A stretch of 64,000 bases of DNA from Hygrocybe punicea (lineage: Eukaryota; Basidiomycota; Agaricomycetes; Agaricales; Hygrophoraceae). Positions 52,332 to 61,845 of this stretch are shown one piece after another. Made by a program: the position numbers and the translations under genes. Numbering within the stretch: the stretch's first letter is position 1; every line of letters begins with the position of its first letter. The notes under the pieces were generated by a model. That model was not told the origin of the DNA, did not search any database, and was given only the letters and a program-made list of their open reading frames with translations. The DNA is taken from positions 1,977,590-2,041,589 of the forward strand of contig OY744471.1 in the NCBI GenBank assembly GCA_963556145.1, given 5' to 3'.

Positions 52332-53633
52332 TTAATAGCCTACCCTCGTGCAAGCGAGCCAAAATTCCGACCCACCCTCCTCGCACCAGCCCAGAGGACC
52401 AAGATCGCATTCGGCACAAGTAAGGAGCTTGAGTTGCTTTCCTGCTACTGATAATGCAGCAATTAGTTTGTCACAGATAGTCATAAATATGATATTACTA
52501 GCCTTGTGCTGCCGGATGCTGTGCACGGACAGGGTGAGAAAACCCAATATTCTCGAACATCATCGGAAATGGCGTGATAAGCCACCACAGGGTCATCGCA
52601 GGGGGAGTTGGGAGTGCAGGTAGAAGAGTATGGGGTGGATATTCCGGAGGTTCCAACTGGCCGACCCAGTTGAATTGTGTGAAAAAGTTCTCCTCAGGAA
52701 AGGACTTACTTGAATGCTCGACCGCTCCACCCCCTTTGCAATTCCACGCTTGAGGATAATGCTGGCACATTCGCTTCGGGGGCAGAGAAGGTCGAATTTA
52801 TTTGATAGGGGGTTGTGCGGTGCAGAGTCTGTGGCAGTGACGTCTGAAAATCCATTTGGAAAGGAAGAGAGCGGTCGAGGGATGGGCCTGCTTCGTAAAG
52901 GGCGCTGCAGCGTTTCCCATAGCCCTGGAGGCATTTGTTGTTGTGTTTCGGCCTGTCGTTCAGCGGGAGGCGTCTGAGTTGGCAATAAGGGTAGAGAAGA
53001 TCCCAATGTCTGTCGCATCTCATACCACGGGCGCGACCCATGTGCAACGTCACTCTTCCCAACCCATTGAAAGCCGGCTTTCTCGTAGAAGGGCCTCAAC
53101 TCCTCATGTGCAAGCAATACCACTCGCTGGTACGTTGCGGACCCGTCTGTTAGTTGACGCTCCAGCCGAGAAAGGTACTCCTTTAGGAGGCACGATCCGA
53201 CACCCTTTCTTTGGTGGGCGGGGGCTATGCACACGGAGTGAATGCAGACCGTGGATGACGATGGAACATGGTTGGACATGGACTCGTGCGTCAGGGATTC
53301 CGAGGGAGAAAGCGTCGCGCAAACGTAGCCAATGAGTTCGCGCGGATCAGGCAAGTAGACTCCTAGAAAAAGTTCATTGGCTTTGGATTGGCGATATCTG
53401 GCTCATAAGTATAAAATGTCATGGGGGGTTGGAGAGAATATATCAATGTAGTACCGTAGCGTCTGGAGACTAGCAGCCTCATCTTGCGGATATCCTACAA
53501 GGAAATGATATCAGCAATAACTTTGCCATCAACTTGAAGAAGATTCATTACCCTGCTCCTCGATCTTCAGAGCGTCTGCTACATCTTCTACAGACAGCCA
53601 ATCGAACAGGAGGTCAGTTGATATCACGGACAT
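52332..53633 (-). CDS. GNAT N-acetyltransferase (AANAT-like) fused to an Mss4-like zinc region
   Basis: Five exons: 53633-53552, 53494-53455, 53397-52710, 52656-52527, 52447-52332 (1056 nt, 351 aa, all in phase). N-terminal half: GNAT fold with DEAASLQTLRYRQSKANELF, IGYVCATLSPSESLTHESM, the acetyl-CoA loop CIHSVCIAPAHQRKGVG, and ELRPFYEKAGFQWVG. This is close to serotonin/arylalkylamine N-acetyltransferase-like proteins; the true substrate amine is unknown. C-terminal half: CPRSECASIILKRGIAKGVE, then FENIGFSHPV and CAECDLGPLGWCEEGG. Two Cys pairs in that spacing suggest the Mss4/DSS4 zinc fold, known for binding Rab GTPases. The gene looks intact. What the second domain does here is not known; it could be a structural zinc module. 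Confidence 0.85.
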
Positions 53634-53992
53634 CGAGGCAGGTCAAGACAACAGATAAATTACAGTAAACGTTGGATTGCTGACGGACGTCACGGGAAAT
53701 TACATATTGATAAAAAAAATTGCAAAGCACATTCACAATAAAGTCTGTTACTCTATAGTCCAATAGGTGTCTAAAATCTGGTGTCCAAGTCTCGGAAATT
53801 TACCATCGTGCAATCACAATCACTTTAGATGGGTACGAATGAGAAGGTCTATGGTGTACACGGAATTGGTCAAGCTCAAAGCCTAGAAATCACGAACAAG
53901 AAGAAACGTACAATTCGTTGTCCTCCGAAAACATTCGTTAGGATGGTGAAGTCGCCCGTAAAAACCAATACTCCTAAATATCAACGGCATCA

Positions 53993-55052
53993 TCAGCCTA
54001 GCGTAGGAACTAGGAACACCAGCTCACCCTGAGAGAGGACAGGAGTGCAGGTGGGATGGGAATGGTCATGGTTGACCCAATTCGGGATGATGAAACCGTC
54101 GGGACTGAGCGTCCACTGCCGGTATAGTATAATTTAGCGAGTCGCCACAAGCTGACGACAGCGACATACAATGGCGCTTTCCGAATTGTCCGGTAAACCT
54201 GTTGCCGTCGTGAACGAGTTGCCAACAAAAATCGGGGGTGAGTTCACGGGAGTTTTGTTGGTGCCGGCCAAGAAACAGTGGCTGTGCATGTCCCAAACTC
54301 AGTCACTCGCAGAATTCAAAAGAGGGGGGGGGGGTGGAATGTATATTTACTCCACACTACCAGGCATAAGGTCATCCTCACTGACGAATCCAACAGCTCC
54401 ACCCAGAAATGGAAAGTCAGGGAAACCATTCTACGAATTAGCCACAAGTAAGCACTTGATTCGGAATCAGAGTCATGAGCTAGGGTACTTCGGTAGGGAT
54501 GTTGACAGGACCGGCAGCGGCAGCGACGCGATCGAACTTGACAATGAGGGCTTCATTCTCGGACCTTGTGGTTGTGAATGCACCGAAATCAAGGGGAATT
54601 GCGGAAATGAAACCAATGGAAATGTTAATGTCAGCGTTGCGGACTTCGATCATCCCCGGAACCCTAGCATGGATGAGAAACATTGGTTCGCAAGGTATAT
54701 ACTGCGAGTGGTATGTGCTCACGCGTTACTGGGGGTACTTGATGGAGTGGGAGGAGTGACTCCTGCAATTAGATGTCAAAGACAGTTCAAAAGAAGTATG
54801 CTCCAGACGAGTCTTACGGTCACGCCTCCTGGGAGGGAGGGGAGGGAGCCCCTGGGCGAAGCGTTTTGCGTTCGTCATCCCACGCACATTGAAAGAAGTG
54901 ACTTCGGCGGGAACATGGACGTCACTCGAGTGCCTTTGAATGTCTTCTGCGGTAGGGTACAGTTTCGCAAACCTTTTGTGGAGAGAAGTAGGATCTGACG
55001 CGGCTACACAGGACGCTGCCAGTGCGACGACGGTGACAAGTTTGACGAGCAT
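53993..55052 (-). CDS. Predicted secreted protein, basidiomycete-specific family
   Basis: Six exons: 55052-54818, 54762-54730, 54664-54489, 54430-54351, 54281-54170, 54115-53993 (759 nt, 252 aa, in phase). The N-terminus MLVKLVTVVALAASCVAA is a clear signal peptide. TNAKRFAQGLPPLPPRRRDR follows, then a Pro/Ser linker (RVTPPTPSSTP) and a globular part (MIEVRNADINISIGFISAIP, ALIVKFDR, FLGGAVGFVSEDD, LAGTNKTPVNSPP, VGNSFTTATGLPDNSESAIW and PNWVNHD). I recall many mushroom secreted proteins with this TNAxRFAxGLPPLPPRR start and a beta-rich tail, but none with a known role. Upstream ATGs give no signal peptide, so 55052 is the best start. It neighbours the acetyltransferase gene in the same orientation with a 360-bp gap. 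Confidence 0.8.
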
Positions 55053-55565
55053 GGTTGGAGTGTGTGAATGGCGAGAGCTGGAATTTGAACGACCTAATAA
55101 AATGAAACTTTTATTGCAGGACGCAATTTCCACTCACTGAAATATTATGGATCACTTCTGGGTTGAAGCGGTCAATTCAGCCAACGGCGGGGATGTTCTT
55201 GAACCATATGTCCGCGTTGGCGCGCCAGCGCGACGATCGATGACGGGTACTGAACACCGCCACGGCCAGACGGGCACAACAGCCAACTTGAACCCGGCGA
55301 GGTAGGTCCTTGATCAGGATTGCTCTGCAACTTGAAAGAGAGCTTGAGCTACCACTTTCGCCGGCCCGCCGCCAAGGCGCCTCGACCAGTGAAACAGAAA
55401 TTCCAGCGACTTCACTGATCATGAAGAAGCTTTTAATAATCATTTTAGTCTTGTTTTAGTGCAATTCGAGGGACATACGGACCTTTGGTAGATTCTGGCA
55501 TGGTTGTACAAATCACAAATACGACGACATATTATTATTAATAATAAGATAAAATAAAAAAGTAA
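55053..55565. other. Intergenic; weak minus-strand ORF
   Basis: On minus 55443-55177 is an 88-codon open frame rich in Ser and Arg with no recognised motif; I do not call it a gene. The DNA around 55520-55560 is AT-rich (TATTATTATTAATAATAAG). Confidence 0.4.
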
Positions 55566-55668
55566 TGCCCCATGCAAGGCTCGAACTTGCGACCTCAGGC
55601 TTTACCATTGAAGCAATGGTCATACTGCGGTATGAGACCTGCGCTCTAGCCAACTGAGCCAATGGGGC
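55566..55668 (-). tRNA. tRNA-Met (CAT), elongator, with intron
   Basis: On minus, acceptor GCCCCAT (55668 on) pairs with ATGGGGC (ending 55567, discriminator A at 55566). D-arm GGCTCAGTTGGCTAGAGC, anticodon loop CTCATA with CAT, then an intron of about 30 nt (CCGCAGTATGACC...) one base after the anticodon, and the stem GCCTG. T-arm GCAAGTTCGAGCCTTGC. The T-loop TTCGAGC and the lack of initiator features indicate the elongator form. The intron position (37/38) is the canonical eukaryotic one. Confidence 0.93.
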
Positions 55669-55790
55669 TTGATGGCTGTTTAGCCAAAGTTCACTCGTAA
55701 CCGAGGACGTACGACGTCACGAGGGCACGGTGTTGAACCGACGTGCCCCCGGTTGCAGATTGCCTTTGACGGTCTTGATTTCCCCTACAG

Positions 55791-56571
55791 ATGATCAGGC
55801 GTTGTCGCCAAGAGGAAGATGCTACCCTTCCGCGAAAGGAGCTTTCTGATCCAGGATGCGTCGTCGTCCACAGGTTTTCATGGCTCTGCCGCCATCTTTT
55901 CGAAGATCATTCGCCCCTACGGCAGACCACATCGCTTGTAGTCTTTCACACTGGCAGTTGCCCAATGGTCTGTCACTCATTTATTTGCCTTGATCTCGAC
56001 GGAAGAAACTGTGTCCTCACCTGGAATCTCTTGAGTACAGCACTGGATACCTTTCTCTATTTGCAGCTCCACTGGGCGCATGGCTTCAAATTCATCGAAC
56101 GTTATTGGGCAGCGATCGAAATCCATAACACTTGGCATCGCCTTTCCTGCACAAAACATACTAAGGCGCTTACTAAGTACTCCGTGGCTACGTGCTCGCA
56201 TAGCAACCACTCACATTTGCTGTGTTGCGTGAGGAAAATGGAGCTCATTTATGAGGATCAGACAGATAGATTCTATTCTATGACAGCTCTGTCGGCATGG
56301 TTGGCGCTGATCCTGGATCCGGATGATCAACATGTGGCGTTTGCTTGGGCAACCAAAGTCTGTCACCTCTGAAGTTTCTGACCTGGGAATTAGCACAGGA
56401 TTTACCACAGTCGCTGCGTAATAAACAAGAGTACTCAATGCAATTCTTAGCAACAACCGGTAGCTTATCGGTCGGGCGCTATTGCCCATTGGGGAAATCA
56501 CGTACACGACCCTATATGATAACGTTGCACCAACAAGCTTGGACAACCTGAATTTAAGTACGAAAGGTTTG
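55791..56571 (-). other. Possible small minus-strand gene, unrecognised
   Basis: Open segments on minus (56546-56211, MSKLVGATLSYRVVYVISPM and on; 56210-55977 with PSVMDFDRCPITFDEFEAM and VELQIEKGIQCC) are separated by what could be short introns. Codon content is less transposon-like than further left. I do not recognise the protein and cannot fix a full gene model, so I list it as a candidate only. Confidence 0.3.
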
Positions 56572-56771
56572 TATTAGGGTGGGGTACGAAATGTGGCTAC
56601 CGAGCAGTAAGGTGCACAAATCGACGATTATGGCTCCGAGGGGGTGTATAAGGAAAAATCCGGTGCATGCCAATGGCATGAATGAATGCAAATGTTATGT
56701 GGGGAAAAAAATGCATCGGGAAAGAAAGAGAGAGAGAGAGATAAATGACAAAAACGTCTCTTGCGCCGTCA

Positions 56772-59241
56772 CTATCCAGCCGGGTGATTTTCTTCAATCC
56801 CCGGGCTCGCCAGTACTTCGGTCGACGAGCAACTACTCCGAAACGCCGCATCAGCTCGCAGACCCGGATCCTCGTCGTGTCTCTCGACATTCCCTATATT
56901 TGAAATGGACGGAAATATGAACTCCCCTTGCGGCTTCCGCTCTCGCACGACATTGGATCGCGACCGCATGCTCTCAGGATTTTTTAAAATAGCGTCTGCG
57001 AGGGCGTCGCTCACGTCGTCGTCGTCGTCGTCGTCTTCCCCGATAACCCCATTACCCTCCAGCTCTGCAGCGCCCTCATCCTCAGCGACAACCCAGTCCT
57101 CGTCCCCCGACTTTATCCGCGACCGCCGTCTCCCTCTATCCCGCATCGATGGCGTATCAACCTGGGGCGAAAGAGAGCCCATAGATGAGCTTTGGGTTGC
57201 GGATGCTGGTGAGGAGCCTGCAGCCCGCAGTCCAGATCCGGGATTGGGGGAAGAAGCACTCGGAAACAGCAATGACAATAAATTCGATTGCGGATGGGCC
57301 ACGGCCTGGGTCTGGGGCGGACACTGTGTCGGGTAGGCAAAGAAAGGAGACGCTGGGCGGGGTTGTATGGCTGTCTGGCTGTTCGAAATCACGCTTTGCA
57401 TCAATGGAGGGAGGGATTGGTGTAGCTGTGTCGAGGGGGGTGAAATCTGATGCGAAAGGTATGGCTGGTTGATATTCGGAACTTGAAGGCGGGACGGGGA
57501 TGGGGGAGACCGAGTAGCGAATGCAGATGCATAAACCTGAATTTGCTGCATAAGCTGCTGGATTTGGGTTTGAAGCTGAAAAGAAGTTCATGAGGCTAGA
57601 AAGACGGTATACGAGTGAGAATCTCACCTCAGCTTCTTTCCTCCTCCACGCAACGATGTCTTCACCCCACCGCCATCTCAACATCTCGGATTCCTTTGCA
57701 TACTGCTCTGCTTCATGCCGAGACTTCTCCTCCCTCACGCGAGCGGCTTCGAGGGCCCCCTTTAGCGTACCTATCTGTGTCTGCGTGGAAACTGACAGGG
57801 GTGGCGTGCTGCTGCCTCCTCCTGAAGCCGGGGTTGACGCTCGATGAGGCATGGAAGTACGGCGGGGATTGCCGCCGGCACTCGTACCTGCGGTGTTCGT
57901 GTTGAAATAGCCGTTAGAAGGAGACGGCGTTGGAGAGGGGGAGTTGAGAGTGGGAAACGTGAATGGGCGAGAAGGATCCACGTTTTGCGGTATGTGCGAA
58001 GCAACCGACGCCGGCGGAGAGGACGAGAGACATTCCCCAAGGAGGGATGGGGAGGTCGCAGGGGAATAAGATGTGGTCGAAGTGAAGGACATGTTGTAAG
58101 ACATTGAAGCGGGTAAGCCAGAAATGGAGGATGAGCTCGAGACGCGTGACTTGGACCTGAATCGCGGTGGTTTCTGGTACGTGGATTCGTGATTAGGGGA
58201 AATCTGACCGTCCCAGTCCCAAGGACTATTAAACTTTTGTGCCGGAGCCATAGTCGTTCTCCTGCTTTCCGTGCCCAATTTAACTGGGTGTGGGACGGCA
58301 GTCGAGTGAAAAGTTGAAAAATATGGCGGCATTGACTGTGAAGAATGTATGTGGTGAGGATCATTGACCTCGAACGAACAAGATGAATGGCTGGGAGACA
58401 ACTCGGAGCCAAAAGCTGATGAGATGGAACCAGAAAGTGAAGTGGAATGAGATTGAGAGGCGTCCGGTGTTCCGAGAGCGGATGATGAGGCTTCTTTGGC
58501 TTCGTCATGGCCGACCATGGGGCGCGAAAGGCGCGTTGGCAATGATGGACGAGTCGGCAGATCGCCAGGAGTTACTGAAGTACTCGAGATTGCCATAGAC
58601 GGCACAACTTTGTCGTCTCCCATTGTTGGTGACTCGATTTGAGCAGGGGGTGGCTGTTTCGAGGAGTTGATCGAAGAAGCACTTTCCGTGATGTCGACGG
58701 GTTTGAGGTCCGTTGATGTGGATGAAGGAGAAGAGGTCGCGACAGAGCTGTCATGGGAATCTTGAGAGGCATCAGGCTCTGTGACTGGATTTGCGGTAAC
58801 AAGAGACGAGGCAGTGCGGCGTTGATCAGTTGCGGCCGCGGGTCTACCAGATTTCGGAACGAGTTTGTTCTTCTTCCCACCCTTGAGTATTTCCTTGTAA
58901 GGATCCTTTCCTCGGCGTCTCCTCTCCTTTGAGCGCGACTTCTTTGACACGAGGGAGTTATCGCTACCCTCGTCGGCGAGATTGATACGACTGTCAAAAC
59001 CATCATCAGGAGATAACAGGGTCGTGTTACCATTTTCTCCGACAGAGGCGACCGGTTGCGGCGAGGCACGGCCTTGCACAGAACTAGGGCAAGACGGCGT
59101 GCTGATCATTGTTCTGCGTCTCGCGCGGAATAAGAGTGCAGATCCGACAGCAATGAGTACGACGACGACGGTGGTGAAGAGAGCGTTGTTGTCGCCGTGC
59201 AGGACGAGTTGCGAGCGACGACCAGGCGGGTCGTGGCTCAT
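56772..59241 (-). CDS. Ser-rich single-pass membrane protein with C-terminal coiled coil
   Basis: Two exons, 59241-57628 and 57575-56772, with a 52-nt intron; 805 aa. The first residues are MSHDPPGRRSQLVLHGDNNA, then one membrane segment (LFTTVVVVLIAVGSALLF, about residues 20-40) followed by basic residues (RARRR), so the bulk should be cytosolic. A long disordered region is rich in Ser, Pro and Thr with basic patches (KKSRSKERRRRGKDPYKEIL). A coiled coil of about 60 residues (TQIGTLKGALEAARVREEKS and on) runs across the intron to LQTQIQQLMQQIQV. A second disordered tail holds an acidic run. No enzyme motif. An in-frame ATG 60 bp upstream (59301) is possible. It is divergent to the amidotransferase gene, with only about 190 bp between the starts. 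Function unknown. Confidence 0.8.
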
Positions 59242-59432
59242 GCTGCAACGGGCTGGGACCCTGGAGACGACGCCTTGGTATTTGTCGGCGCCGAAGTGCA
59301 CCTGCCAACTTCAACTTGGAGGTATTAGCGTCCAGGGTGTTTTAAGACTCCGCTCAATAATGGGCCGTGTTTGGTCTAGTCTGTTTGGCTGCAGCCTCTC
59401 GAATAAACAACAATTGCCGATCAATTCTTAAT
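59242..59432. promoter_or_regulatory. Shared bidirectional promoter region
   Basis: 190 bp between two divergent start codons (59241 minus, 59433 plus). It must hold both promoters. No TATA box is obvious. Confidence 0.45.
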
Positions 59433-60393
59433 ATGTCTCCTGCCAGTGTCCGTCTCGCCCTCCTCGATTGCGACAGGCTCCTCCCTTCAGTCGTCGCTCT
59501 CGCTGGCGACTACCACTCAATTTTCACCACCTTCCTCCGCAACGCAGGTAAATCCTGCGGCGACCCCGATCTCATCCTCGACCAGTACGATGTATTTGAG
59601 AAACAGGAGTACCCACCAGACGATGCAGAGTACGATGGTATCATCATCACCGGGTCAAGTCTGTCTGCGCAAATCGCCTCTCCTTGAGTGCTAATTGTGT
59701 TTTTGGTGTGTCACCAGAGGCATCTGTGTACGACAACGTCGAATGGATCAACAAATTGGTTGCGTATGTTGCCGCCGTAGCTGTATCCAAGCCACAAACC
59801 AAGATTATCGGCATGTGAACCACTCTGGTTCAGAATGAATCAGTTTGACTGAACGTCAATACCACAGGCATTTGTTTTGGTCACCAGATCGTTGGTCGCG
59901 CGCTCGGCGGGGAGTGCGTACCCCACGGTGGCATGTGGGAGTTGGGCATGACGCAAGTCCAGCTCACAGACCTTGGCCAACGGATCTTCGGCGTGCCCAC
60001 AATGGTACATATCCATATCATTCCAATCTCTTGACCTGACAAAGTCTCGTCGCCCAGAATATCCAACAGATGCACAAAGACCACGTCCCTACCGTCCTCC
60101 CAGGCTTCCACCTCCTCGGCTCGACGCCAATCGCACCCGTTCAAGGCATGGTCAAGTTTTCTTCCTACTCACCCACAACTCTAGATACACCGCCACTCAG
60201 CGATATCCATATCTTGACTCTCCTAGGCCACCCCGAATTCACTGCCCCCATTGTGGAAGCCATCATCGCGGGACGTTCATTGACTGGGGCAATCGATCCC
60301 GCAACGGCGAAGGATGCTAGGGGAAAGGCAGACAGGAGAAATGACGGGGTTGCGGTATTCGGCAGAACAATGTGGGGAGTGTTCGGTCATTAG
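59433..60393 (+). CDS. Class I glutamine amidotransferase-like protein
   Basis: Four exons, 59433-59658, 59718-59810, 59868-60004 and 60058-60393 (792 nt, 263 aa). RLALLDCDRLLPSVV starts the fold. YDGIIITGSK is the oxyanion-side strand. The nucleophile loop ICFGHQIVGRALGGE carries the catalytic Cys, and HPEFTAPIV carries His and Glu, so the triad Cys-His-Glu is complete. The family includes uncharacterised yeast and fission-yeast GATase1-like proteins of similar length; no synthase domain is fused, so it may act with a partner or as a hydrolase. Intron 2 (59811-59867) can only be read in phase with a GC donor (G|GCATGTGAAC) and AG acceptor. Intact. Confidence 0.88.
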
Positions 60394-60601
60394 AGGAATG
60401 TTCAAGTTATAATAATGACTTGCGACAACTAGAACCCTAGAACGTGCTTTTCAGTCTGATTCTTTTCCAACGCGAACGATGGGATGACGATATAATTATG
60501 ATATAACAAATAGTTGATATTCCAGCACATGAAGAGACCCAGCCAACTCTCCAGATAGACCCAAGCGTGAGATGCTATAGTTCGGACCAAGATGCACACG
60601 A

Positions 60602-61563
60602 TCATGTTTTGAAAACTATGATCAATATGAGAAGGACGAGAATGAGGATAACGATGATGACCGTCGAGCCTAACCGGACAATGAGAATGCTGCAAGGATG
60701 AAACAATGGAATGGGGGGGGCACCAACCATTCTCCTTCGTCCCTCGAGCCACTCGTTCAAGTCTCCGACGTGCACCGCCAAGTCTTCCCTCTGTACGGTC
60801 GAGGTCGGTGTCGAGTTCTTCGAGGAGGCCCGTGTGCACGTCGAGCTCGTCGTTGATCTGAACGGAGATATCGCGCTGGCGGTTAATAGAGTGTGACAGG
60901 CGATCAAGGTGTCCATCTTGCTCTGACAGTCCAGAGCGTCAAAGAGAGATGACGTGTGAGCGACAGGTTCCAACGTTGAGTGATAAGAACGAAAGGGCCA
61001 CGCACCGTCCATCATGAGCCTCTGTGTCTGAAGCATGATGCCTGGCTCGCCGTACCCTGCCTCCGGGTCGTCTGTATACCGTGCATACACGGGTTCACTG
61101 TCCTTGGCAGGAACAGCGGGTATTGGCGACGTGAATGATGGTGGTACAAAATCTGGCGTTGATGACATCGCAATCGGCTTCGCTGGCTCCTCCAATCTAA
61201 ACCACCTCGGGGCATGAGTACTCCCATCACACTTTGCGCCGCAACCAAGAACACACACACACACCTCTCCAAGTCTTGTCCGTCAATGCCCAGCATGCCT
61301 CTCATTCGCTCATATTGATCTCTCAGCAATTCTACTGCTTCAGATCTCCCGTCCTTCCTCCCGTCCTTCCCCTCGAGTTCTATAATCCCAGTACGGAGCT
61401 GTCTTAGATTCCGGGTGATTTGTGGGAGATGTAGTGAGCTAGACAAGGTGGTTGGTGATGTGGAGCCTGTGGCCTTGGGAGAGGAAAGTGTTTGCAAACG
61501 CTGGCGCTCAAGGAGAAGCGAGAGCGTTTGGGTGGAGAGCGCGGTTAGTTTTGCTAGCGACAT
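60602..61563 (-). CDS. SYN8: Syntaxin-8-like Qc-SNARE
   Basis: Four exons: 61563-61265, 61205-61006, 60922-60728, 60669-60602 (762 nt, 253 aa, in phase). An N-terminal helical region (MSLAKLTALSTQTLSLLLER, AVELLRDQYERMRGMLG) is followed by a Pro-rich linker. The SNARE motif (MMDEQDGHLDRLSHSINRQR, DISVQINDELDVHTGLLEEL, DTDLDRTEGRLGGARRRLE) has the Qc-type central Gln near QINDEL. A C-terminal membrane anchor (STVIIVILILVLLILIIVF) ends in KT. It would act in fusion of endosomal or late Golgi vesicles as a Qc-SNARE. The start at 61563 fits the family; an ATG at 61587 is also in frame. Two introns have tight acceptors (CCCCGAG and GGTTAG). The exact orthologue (Syn8 or Tlg-type) is inferred. Confidence 0.85.
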
Positions 61564-61845
61564 GTACAAAATTGCGGTGAGTGTCACCGCAGTCTGAAGT
61601 TGATATAAAACAGTGGCATTTTATTATTTGGTCAACTTTGGCTGTAGCGTTGAAAGAAAACAGTTGCAAATTTCAAACTGTGCCGCAGTTGCCCGCATCG
61701 ACGGGCACCAAGCTGTAAGCGTGCGGAGGTGTTCTTGTATTTTTAGGTGTTAGGACTAGTAATAGCAATCTGAACTTAGCCTTAGGCACCAATTAATGTG
61801 AATATTGAGCCATTTTTGACTAAGTGGACGCACAAAGCACCTCAA
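61564..61845. other. Intergenic region between SYN8 and the eIF3l gene
   Basis: About 280 bp: the upstream region of SYN8 and the 3' flank of the eIF3l gene, both on minus. No further feature. Confidence 0.5.

Noticed and set aside
54171..54998. 275-codon plus-strand frame
   Set aside because: It lies opposite the well-supported spliced secreted-protein gene on minus and has no recognised motif.
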